DNA from: Astropecten irregularis | Lineage: Eukaryota > Echinodermata > Asteroidea > Paxillosida > Astropectinidae | DNA: 64,000 nt | NCBI GenBank assembly: GCA_963971285.1 | Contig: OZ020244.1 | Coordinates: 3,720,001 to 3,784,000, forward strand | Direction of reading: 5' to 3' | Shown here: positions 20,424 to 31,200 of the stretch, one piece after another | Layout: every line of letters begins with the position of its first letter | Numbering within the stretch: the stretch's first letter is position 1 | Notes under the pieces: generated by a model | Database searches by the model: none | The model's input: the letters and a program-made list of their open reading frames with translations, nothing else | What the model was told of the DNA's origin: nothing | Translations under genes and position numbers: made by a program

Positions 20424-20937
20424 TATGATCATGATAAATGAGGAGCTACTTCCTGTTTGACCGGAAGTAGAGGTCACAAGGGTCAACCAATTTGTAACAA
20501 AGAAAGACCTTGCCTAACATTGATATTTGGTGAAAGAATCATGATCCTAGCTCTTACCACTTTTAAATAAGGAGCTACTTCCTGTTTGACCGGAAGTAGA
20601 GGTCACAGAGGTCAAGCAATGTGTCCCAAAGAAAGACCCTGCCTAACAATCATTTTTGGTAAAAGAATCAAGTTAATATCTCAAACCGTTGATTTTTTAT
20701 TGATTTTTTAAGATTTTGATTATTAAATTCAAATCGCTTGTCACATGACACCTGATGACGTCATCATGACGTAATTTACGCGGGCACATCTTTGCTATAT
20801 GGACTTTATTTAGACCAAGTTTGGTTAAGATTGACTGTTTTAAAGTGACCAAAGTGGAGCGTAGAACAATCGTGTACAAATTCTCATAGACTTGAGGAGA
20901 AGAAAAAGAAGAAGAAGAAGAAGAAGAAAAAAAAAAA
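20424..20937 (+). repeat. Composite repeat element, 5'-truncated copy D
   Basis: Two 129-bp units carry ETS-type and AGGTCA motifs (paired half-sites at 20471-20485, with the second as GGGTCA, and at 20600-20614). The unique 3' part with TGACGTCA (20756-20763) and a GAA/poly-A tail follow. This dispersed copy, 18 kb from copies A-C, shows the family is mobile or duplicated and not a single local array. Confidence 0.65.
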
Positions 20938-20984
20938 AAATCAGAACAAACGCAATACCTTTTCCGATTAAAATCGAAAAAGCC

Positions 20985-21090
20985 AAAAAACAGAACAAAA
21001 GAAAAGGGTTTTCGCTGACGCGAAAAACCCCAAAAAAAAAAAACAGAACAAAAGAAAAGGGTTTTCGCTGACGCGAAAAACCCAACAATG
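20985..21090. repeat. Duplicated hairpin-forming repeat
   Basis: Two tandem copies of about 50 bp each contain GGGTTTTCGC-TGAC-GCGAAAAACCC, a stem of about ten pairs with a 4-nt loop. They are separated by an A-rich spacer and preceded by a related smaller hairpin at about 20957-20983. Confidence 0.6.
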
Positions 21091-21379
21091 GCGACGGGGG
21101 AACAAGAACAATAAAAGGAGAGGTTCGGGTAAATCGATTTCAATATGCTACTTATTTTTACGACCGTCAACCGGCAAAAAAAAAAGAAAAGGCAACGACA
21201 GAGATAAGGGTTAGGCCCAAGTCCTTGGCGCATTTCGTATGCACTTTGGTCAACCTTAATTTAATTAATGCAAGGTATAAAGTGCTGCAAACTGCTCATG
21301 AAACTAACTTTAATGAAATAGAGCCCTGAAATATCTAATGCGTATAGAGTATAGAAGGCCTGAGGTTTCTTACAGGTTC

Positions 21380-22845
21380 TTTCTCAAAGGGTAAATACTT
21401 GGGCCTAGTTTCGATCCTAGCAGTATTCTTCTCAAAGGCTAAATTGTTAGAGTTAGGAGAGCCTGATGTTTCAATCCTAGCAGGATCTTTCTCAAAGTTA
21501 ATTCACCCACTTAAAAGTATTTTACAATCATGCTCTTCTATTCACTGTGAATTAACTTACATGAGTGGAAATCAATGAACTGAATGAATGAATGGTCAGA
21601 GTTAGGAGGGCCTGGCGTTTCGATCCTAGCGGGATATTTCTCAAAGGCTAAAATGGTCAGAGTTATGGGGGACCCGATGTTTCGATCCTAGCAAGATCTT
21701 AAAAAAAAAAAAAAACTATATGGTCAGAGTTGGGAGGGCCTGACGTTTCGATCCTAGCAGGATCTTTCTCAAAGGCTAAATGGTCAGAGTTAGGAGGGCC
21801 CGACATTTCCATCCTAGCAGGATCTTTCTCAAAGGCTTAAATGGTCAGAGTTAGGATGGCCCGGCGTTTCGATCCTAGCAGGATCTTTCTCAAAGGCTTA
21901 AATGGTCAGAGTAAAAAGGGCCCGGCGTTTAGATCCTAGCAGGATCTTTCTCAAAGGCTAAATGGTCAGAGTTAGGATGGCCCGGCGTTTCGATCCTAGC
22001 AGGATCTTTCTCAAAGGCTTAAATGGTCAGAGTTAGAAGGGCCCGGCGTTTCGATCCTAGCAGGATCTTTCTCAAAGGCTAAATGGTCAGAGTTAGGATG
22101 GCCCGGCGTTTCGATCCTAGCAGGACCTTTCTCAAAGGCTTAAATGGTCAGAGTTAGAAGGGCCCGGCGTTTCGATCCTAGCAGGATCTTTCTCAAAGGC
22201 TAAATGGTCAGAGTTAGGATGGCCTGGCGTTTCGATCCTAGCAGGACCTTTCTCAAAGGCTTAAATGGTCAGAGTTAGAAGGGCCCGGCGTTTCGATCCT
22301 AGCAGGATCTTTCTCAAAGGCTAAATGGTCAGAGTTGGGAGGGCCTAACGTTTCAATCCTTGCAAGATCTTTCTCAAAGGCTAATGGTCAAGATTTAGGA
22401 GGGCCTGACGTTTCCATCCTAGCAGGATTCAACAAAAAAAATCGATGGTCAGAGTTAGGAGGGCCTGTCGACGTTTCGATCCTAGCGGGCTCTTTCTCAA
22501 AGGCTCAATGGTCAGAGTTGGGAGGGCCTAACGTTTCAATCCTTGCAAGGTCTTTCTCAAAGGCTAATGGTCAAGATTAAGGAGGGCCTGACGTTTCCAT
22601 CCTAGCAGGATTAAAAAAATATATATCGATGGTCAGAGTTAGGAGGGCCTGTCGACGTTTCGATCCTAGAGGGATCTTTCTCAAAAACTAGATGGTTAGA
22701 GTTAGGAGGGCTTGACGTTTCGATCCTTGCAGGATCTTTCTCAAAGGCTAGATGGTCAGAGTTAGGAGGGCCTGATGTTTCGATCCTAGCAGGATCTTTC
22801 TCAAAGGCTAAATGGTTAGAGTTAGGAGGGCCTGACATTTCCTGG
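21380..22845. repeat. 60-bp minisatellite, locus 1
   Basis: About 24 units of near 60 bp share GGTCAGAGTTAGGAGGGCC, GTTTCGATCCTAGCAGGATC and TTTCTCAAAGGCTAAAT. The word GATCCTAGCAGGATC is an inverted repeat (6-bp arms, 3-nt loop). Units differ by small indels and A-runs, so this array is older or less homogenised than the copy at 53.6 kb. The minus strand is partly open (RIETSGPPNS-type 20-residue periods), but there is no gene structure. Confidence 0.9.
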
Positions 22846-23671
22846 AGTGAATGTCATTGTTGTAAACCTTCCTCTATGATCAAATCATATTACCGCATAC
22901 TCCACAGCTAGTCATAAACACTGGTTTTGGGAAAGCAAAGAAAGTAGGACCGGTAGAGACCGTGGGTTATTGCAATACGGGTGCTCTGTCCCCTAAGCTA
23001 CCCCGGCTAGCCTTATAAAGAGCCCCGTCTTGTCAAAATGTCTTGGCACCGGTGCCACCTTGAAAAGTCTAAAGCAACTTCAACCAAACAGGGTCGGATT
23101 TATAATGGGTTTCACGCCCAAAACAGCACATCCAAGTTGTAAAACATTTTTCGTTGATCGCAATTATTGAAGCCGAAGTTTGTTTTAATTCACTCTAATT
23201 TCCTCCTAAAGAAAATTGGGGCCTGATAAAACTCACATAAAACAGTTCCTTCTGTCAACAAACAAGAAATAAAGTTAAACATTTCACAAATGCTTCTCAT
23301 TTCACTTATATGTTGATCAACAAAGTGATTTATTCCACACATACACCTTTTTTCACATAAAATATATAATATATTTGGAATGTTCTAAAAACCCACAAAA
23401 GTAAAATTTGAAAGGCCCATGAAACAAAAAGAAAGAAAGGAAATGATCTAAAGTGTCAACAAACGAAGTACACCAGAGAAAAGAGTACATGTATTAAGTC
23501 AGCAATGCTATTCATATTATTTTTTGTTCCACTGAAGTGCTAAAATAACATTAGTATGGTTGCATCAGAGGTATAACATTTTACTCATATCACTGCTTTA
23601 TCAATTAAGAAATGTAAGCCCAAAACGGTTGATATCACAAAGATACAAGCACATAACATCGTGAATTGGTT
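22846..23671. other. Possible distal 3' UTR of ATP6AP1; no gene
   Basis: No open frame of note. A minus-strand AATAAA (TTTATT at 23329-23334) could end a long ATP6AP1 transcript, but it is almost 1.9 kb past the stop, so this is weak. Confidence 0.3.
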
Positions 23672-23845
23672 CGTCCTAGCATTTAATGTGATGTTTACTG
23701 CTTTTGACTTTGCTTTTGTATCCAGCCACTGATTGCTGAGCGTAACATTCACAAGGAATTTTGGCTGGCATACTGATTTTATTTACCAAGGTTTTTGGTG
23801 CTTAAGCAAATTTGGGTGCTTAAGCAGCTCTATGAAATTGGCCCC
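23672..23845. mobile_element. Truncated MITE (same family as 62602-62850)
   Basis: It ends in CTATGAAATTGGCCCC and shares GCTTAAGCA, CCAAGGTTTTTGGTGC and TGGCATACTGATTTTATTTA with the complete copy at 62.6-62.85 kb in inverse orientation. The opposite terminal repeat is missing. Confidence 0.65.
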
Positions 23846-25056
23846 AGTCTCTTTTCCTTATTACAAGTGGAATATTGCCTAATAATAACTACCATATTTA
23901 AACCCCTAATGCAATAACTCATTTAAGTGTACACACCTCGTACATCGTACATTCTTGGTGATACAAGTTTTGCATGTTCAGAGTTGTAGATTAATAATGC
24001 TCAGATATCCGACTCAACATGTAATACATACATTCAAATATTACTATAATCATTGTACATTATAAAATTAACATTTACAAAAACAAAATTTTCAATATAA
24101 ATTCAGTACTTTGATTGCGCAAATGCTGAAGTAAATGTTTGACTAAAAACTATGAGCATTATCAGCCAATGCCAGAGTGATGTCCACAAGAACTGTCCAA
24201 TCTTCTGTATGTTATTCTGTCCAGGGTTCAGACACTACTTTGATACCATGTGAATTGAACAAATTAGAGTCATTCAACTGTGATCTGCTGAAAAATTACC
24301 GGTATACCGGTACTTTAGATTCCCTTGTAGTATAGGTACACATGCTGCAATAGTTCATTATGACTCCTAACTGATACTATCACAACTTCCTATTACAGTA
24401 CAGATATATGATATTTTCATTCTAAATTGCAAATTGCATTCTAAAGTACAAAATGGACCCATCCGGCCTGTCAATCAAACTATCTGAATTGACCAATCAG
24501 AGGACACGAAAGTGGTAAACAACTGGACAACTGTTGCTAACAGTTGTTGTTGTCCATTACCTCAGTCAAACTCTGTCAAGCGTGGTATGTAGAACACGTG
24601 GCATTGCTAGGGTGGGTGGGGCTTAAGAGCAAAGCCGGAATAGTCCATTTGCACTCAAAATAAACAATAGTGGATGACCAATGTTAGAGGGGGGATACAT
24701 GTACATAAAACAAATATTAGTGGATATGATTGATTATTTATCAGTCAAAGTTCTGCATGACTTTCCATACTTTTTCCTGAAAAATTAAAAAATGTGATAA
24801 ATTGTTCAAATTCAAAAGCTGTTTCTAAAGTATGGAAAGTAACGTGAACTGATGTCGCCAATAAATCACTACAATATCCACTAATTGAATAGTCAATTTA
24901 TACTATTCATTTCCGATTTCACAATCACTTATTACTTTCAATATGACAAATGTTACAAGTACCTCCCCATAGACGAATATACACAGAGAATTCTATCATA
25001 TTAATACCCATTACATAGATGAGGTGGCCTACGGTGAAAACGAAACGCTGCGTCTG

Positions 25057-25144
25057 ATTGGACAACCCGGCAAGAGATCCATCCTGATTGGTCCAATTCA
25101 TAAAAAGCCTTCTGATTGGCTACTTCTCATGTACTTCGACCAAT
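25057..25144. promoter_or_regulatory. Cluster of five CCAAT boxes
   Basis: CCAAT/ATTGG pentamers lie at 25057, 25087, 25093, 25115 and 25140, several within ATTGGNN or ACCAATCAG contexts typical of NF-Y sites and spaced about 22-30 bp. The cluster lies just downstream of the ATP6AP1 stop codon. Function is untested. Confidence 0.4.
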
Positions 25145-25216
25145 CAGAGCAGCTATAATTCCCTCCATATCCACTCTCAATTTTCAAACTACAAACTATG
25201 TTAGTTGCTGTATACT

Positions 25217-28200
25217 TTAGTCGGCAGCGGTATTTACAGAAATGGTTTTACCCTTAGGGTCGTCAAATTTATCCATAACTTGCAAGTTGAGGATCATTCC
25301 TAAGCCCAGTGAGATGATCATAATGATGATGAGCCCCATGAAAAGCCCCATCCATATGGCCTCGGTGAAGAACCCGACGCAATCGTTGGCCGATCCAAAA
25401 TAGTCTCCATTTGAAGCACCTTTCCTCACCCCAAACGGCTGGACCTGTGTATAGAATTTAAATAACAAGACGATCATTAGTGCCCTCATATGATGTACCC
25501 AGTATATCCCGGTTCATGTACCGTACCTTCATGCTGTATACCCAGTGTATCCCAGTTCATGTACCGTACCCTCATATGCTGTACCCAGTGTATCCCAGTT
25601 CATGTACCATACTCTCATATGCTGTACCCAGTCTATCCCGGTTCATGTACCGTACCTTCATGCTGTATACCCAGTGTATCCCAGTTCATGTACCGTACCC
25701 TCATATGCTGTACCCAGTGTATCCCAGTTCATGTGTCATACCCTCATATGCTGTACCCAGTCTATTCCAGTTCATGTACCGTACCCTCATATGATGTACC
25801 CAGTCTATCCCAGTTCATGTACCATACCCTCATAGGCTGTACCCAGTGCATCCCAGGGATATCAAGGGTCATACCATCCTCCTGACACCCACCTGAAATC
25901 CACTAATCTTGAGTTGCGCCCTTTCAATGTCCGCAGTGCCACTTTTCGAAGTTTTCGCAGATGTCAGCTTAAAGATAGTGTTGGAGCAGTGATATGAGAA
26001 TATTTTGGGTGTTGGAGTGATTCCAGTAGACACGTTATATTTGAGAAAGGTCTTCTCCAGCCCTGAATATCCAACTTCCACATAGCTGGTGGGCAAGACG
26101 TACCACTGGCCAAATGGTGACATTGTGAAGTCCAAACTAGCATGAATTCAGAAAAAAACCATAAACCATTATTATTGTATTGTACAGTTTATATACAGAC
26201 ATCACAGGACTGAGACTGAAACTCCCAAACCCTCCAGCTGGAGTGTATTGGAGGGAATGACCCTCCTACTCTCAGTGAAGGTTACTGGCAGACTGTGTCA
26301 AACTCCCAAACCCTCCAGCTGGAGTGTATTGGAGGGAATGACCCTCCTACTCTCAGTGAAGGTTACTGGCAGACTGTGTCAAACTCCCGAACCCTCCAGC
26401 TGGAGTGTATTGGAGGGAATGACCCTCTCAGTGAAGGTTACTGGCAGACTGTGTCAAACTCCCAAACCCTCCAGCTGGAGTGTATTGGAGGGAATGACCC
26501 TCCTACTCTCAGTGAAGGTTACTGGCAGACTGTGTCAAACTCCCAAACCCTACAGCTGGAGTGTATTGGAGGGAATGACCCTCCTACTCTCAGTGAAGGT
26601 TACTGGCAGACTGTGTCAAACTCCCAAACCCTACAGCTGGAGTGTATTGGAGGGAATGACCCTCCTACTCTCAGTGAAGGTTACTGGCAGACTCCCAAAC
26701 ATTCCAGCTGGAGTGTATTGGAGGGAATGACCCTCCTACTCTCAGTGACGGTAATTGCAGAAGCACATGCGCAAACAATGCACTTGCCATGTAATATACA
26801 GTGCATCTAGTTGGCTTTTAAAGGCATAATACAGGTTTGGTAAAGGTGACAGAACAGCTGCAGACTAATTTGATTTGTCATGAAATGAAAACAAATCTGT
26901 GAAATTTTTGAGGAAACTGTCGGAAACTGGAGAAAACAGTGACAAATGCTCAAGGTATTTTCAAATCTTATTCACATGAGTTTTGATTTCACCCCAAAAC
27001 AAAACTGTTTTCAGTCATACTAATTTCTGGATAAATACAGCATTTCAGGCGGGAAAAAAAGTATGTTCCTACCAGCAGCATCTTCATATCCTGAAAGTTA
27101 TATGTAAATCTGTGAATATTTCTGTTCGGGTATGTTACCAATCCTGTACTGTACCTTTAATGAAAGAATCGTTAAAAACCTTTGCTAAACTATTAACACT
27201 CACGTCATTGTGAAATTATCCAGACCTTCTGTTGAATTACTTCGGAGCGTTAATACCAATCTGAAAAACACAGCATAAAATAATAAAGGTTCCGTGTAAT
27301 ATTCTAATTTATGTAAACCAACCCATTTGGATTTGAAATTTTGAAATTAAAATGCAGCATTATTTGTGTTCAAAAACCAGATGGTGGTCCACTGATAATA
27401 TTCAGATAACTCAATATTATACATGCTCCAAAAAGACTAAGGGAAGTTATTTTTGATTCCATATTTAGTTATTCAGAAAATCTTCATCTTCTCCAAGAAG
27501 ATGTTCTGAATAAAGAACGAAATATAGACTCAAAAATAGCTCCCCTTCGACCTGTAACCAACAGACGTCATATAGAAAAATCTGGACTTGCAACGCTTTT
27601 GTATCGACTGAAGCCACCAGCGGCCATCTTACCGTGCCAGATACAATGCAGTAACTATTGTTGCCAGACGGATTTAACTAACAATGGTGAGCGCGTCTTT
27701 GTATTACCTTTGTATTTGGCCCTCCAAGATGGATTCTTGTGGTTTCAGTGACAATGTGGGTTTATATGGGGTATTGCGAGTCCAGATTTTTTTTATTACG
27801 TCCGTGCTGTAATCATCCTTCAGTCAGCTCTGACCTTCACTACAGTAGAACTGCTTGATACTGTCCATGATCAATGTGGACTCAATCTGTCAATCAGGTT
27901 TATGCCAACTATGATCCAGGACACAGCAGGGGCTTGAAGTTGATAGTTCAAGGCTAGGGATTATAGAAGCTCAAGACCCCAGGCAAAGCCCAGACCTGAC
28001 CTGGCTTTTCAGTAGCTGGGTCCAACCAGCAAAGTGTCTCTCCCTTTGATTAAAATGACATAATGGTGAAATTGTTGGCATGCTAACTACTTACGTCGCG
28101 TTACGTGCATCGACCCCAAATGGTTTGGTACAGTTGGATCCGTCGGTGGACCAGTCGCTATATTTATTGGATAGCACGATTGTTGTGTGTGAGTCTTTGA

Positions 28201-31200
28201 CTAAGCTGAGACTGTCTGCAATCATGTACACGTTGCAGATGTCCTCCTTCTCGTAGTGAGCGATGAATGTGGTCTTCTCATCCTCCGCAAGTAGACGTCG
28301 TCCAACGGTAAGCCTGTCGCCGGTTTGCGCCTTTGGCTCGAGCTGTTGAAGCCACAACAGTAACAATATTTATATCCATCTGTTTTTAATCATATTCATT
28401 GATAGGATAGATTGACTGGAGTGGGATTCCAACCTTCAACCGCCAGGAATACCGTACTGGTTTCTTTACCAACTGAGCTATCTAGCCCTTTGTTGGTGGT
28501 TGGTGGTGTCCCACATTGTCAATTATCTTCGTTCATCTGCCAGTCAGAAGCCATGAAACAACTCACATACCACTTTATCCCAAGGATAATTTAAGATACA
28601 CGCATTTGATAATCAAGCAGCGATCAAGCAGCGATCAAGCAGCAATCAAGCAGCAATCAAGCAGCGATCAAGCAGCAATCAAGCAGCGATCAAGCAGTAA
28701 TCAAGCAGCAACCAAGCAGCAATCAAGCAGCGACCAAGCATCAATCAAGCAGCAATCAAGTAGCAACCAAGCAGCAATCAAGCAGCAATCAAGCAGCAAT
28801 CAAGCAGCAACCAAGCAGCAACCAAGCAGCAATCAAGCAGCAATCAAGCAGCAATCAAGCAGCGACCAAACAGCGATCAAGCAGCAATCAAGCAGCAACC
28901 AAGCAGCAATCAAGCAGCAACCAAGCATCAATCAAGCATCAACCAAGCAGCAACCAAGCAGCAACCAAGCATCAATCAAGCAGCAATCAAGCTGCGACCA
29001 AGCAGCGACCAAGCAGCGACCAAGCAGCGACCAAGCAGCAGCCAAGCAGCAACCATGCAGCGATCAAGCAGCACTCACCTTGGACTTGTGTCTGGCAGTC
29101 AGGATAGCGGTGTATGGCGTCCTCTGCCTCTGCACCATGGAGCCTATGATTTCATCGGCTTGAGTGAAGAACTCTTCTTTAGAGTCACTGCAACCAAGTT
29201 TCATGTAAGACACATTGCAGTAAGATAACATGGTATACATGGTCATAATAGAAATCATGCCCCTATTTCTTATCCTATGTGAACAACCAAGGCAGTCCAT
29301 TGGATAGATTAAAAAGTATACCATTGTATTAAAAGGACGTTAAAAAATGCTTACGCAAAAAACTGCATTTCCAAAGATTATTGAACTGCTTTGATATAGC
29401 ATATATCACAATTAAAGATGTCTCTATGCGCGTATTACTATTATCCCTGGTCATTGGGGTACATTTACATTCCTGAAACCATCTCAACTCCGTGGGGAGT
29501 AAACAGCCCCGGCTGCTGTAAGGCGCACAAAGGCTAATCAAGCACAAAGCCATCATACCCTCTCACAAGCACCCATTTACACTTTAGTGAAGACGAGCAA
29601 TGCAACAAAGCGTCTTGCCCAAGAACACAAGCACCACTAACCCACGGCTGGACTCGAACCCACAATCTGTAGATTGACCACGAGACCAGCACACCAGGGG
29701 TCGATTTCACCAAACTCATCGTAACTTACTATTAATCGTAGGACTTAGATGCATTGCAGCCCCACGTAGGATATTATGGGCTATCCTTTGTAACTTGAGT
29801 TACAATCGATCATAAGGGCTTCGAGAAATCGACCCTAGACCACTAGGCCACAGCACCCTATATCTGGGTGTTGATTTACTCAGAACTTAAATCAATGTAA
29901 ACACATACTGTCTTTTTGTGTATTGACATACAGGCTGTGTGCAATTGTAAAGTAACTCGAAAATACAATTTGAAAAACTCTAATATAACAATTTCTTACC
30001 CAGAATCCATTGAGAAATGCACAATGACGAGATTGGTCTTTGTCTGATCAAGTGTCACACCATCAAGGGATGGCTCTTTGAGGTCAATGACCCCACCATT
30101 GACCTTTGACCCCAGGTCACTCTCAAGGTCGCTAGGCTCAACAGAGGGCAGCACTAGATGTGAAAGTGAGTTCATCATAGCAGCCTGCGAACAGGAAATA
30201 GTGTGATTTTAGACCAGGGTTTCACTTTTAAGTTAATATTATCAATAAATCACTACAAACTGTTACAATGCTCAGGTATACAGAAATTCGAACACAAGTT
30301 TTTGAAGGGCGCCCTCTTTTGATTAAAAAGAAAACTGGATAAAAACAGCATTTCAGACAGAACATTGTAACGGTATGTTTTTACCATCACCATCTTCATA
30401 CCCTAAGTTATACATGTAGGCCAATCTGTGAAGATTTCTGTTTTGGTATGCTTCCAAAGTATGATGTTACATAAAAAAAGCTTTTGAGAAAGTAATATTT
30501 TTTCAAATGTTATGCATTAACTGAAAGACTTACCTTGAGGTGACTAAAGGCTCCACCTTGTCCATTAGAATTGTAGGCATCACTGTACCGAGTTATGTCA
30601 TCAATGCTCAGCTGCAACAACAACAAAAGACATTCCCCTTTAAAAACTTAAAAGAGAAACTATACTGGTCAGGCCTAGCCACTGAAAAGCCTGGTCAGGC
30701 CTGGGCTTTGGGCCTGAAATCCTCCTCTGGTTAGCCCTGAAAATTGCATGATTCCTGGGACATACATTTGTACTGGAAAAATTAGGAAAATATCCTGAAA
30801 TCTGGATTTTGTCCTGGCAAATCACATTAACCCTTACCCCCTGTGCCTTCCACACAAGACAAGAGCTGCTTACCACACATTAACACAGTCTACACAGGGG
30901 GACTCGATCATAAACCATGCATTACCACACAAACCACACTGTAGGTCTATAGATGTTGTTTTTTGTGGTATTCGGGATACCAAAATTACCACAGAAAAAC
31001 CAAGAGTGGTAAACTATGGTAAAATAAGCAGGTTGGTTAATGAACATCATAAATGCATTTTTAATATGCAAGTTCTGCTAAAGAAGTATATATTTGTCAT
31101 AAATTGCCAGTGACCTTGTGGTAAAAACAAATTGAAACTTTGAAACAGGAAATACTGTACCGTCATTTCCACCATACCATGTAGGCCTACATGTACACGT

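Noticed and set aside
28516-29163. 215-codon Gln/Ser-rich open frame
   Set aside because: Produced by the 11-bp repeat. It runs antisense over a true ATP6AP1 exon and has no independent evidence.
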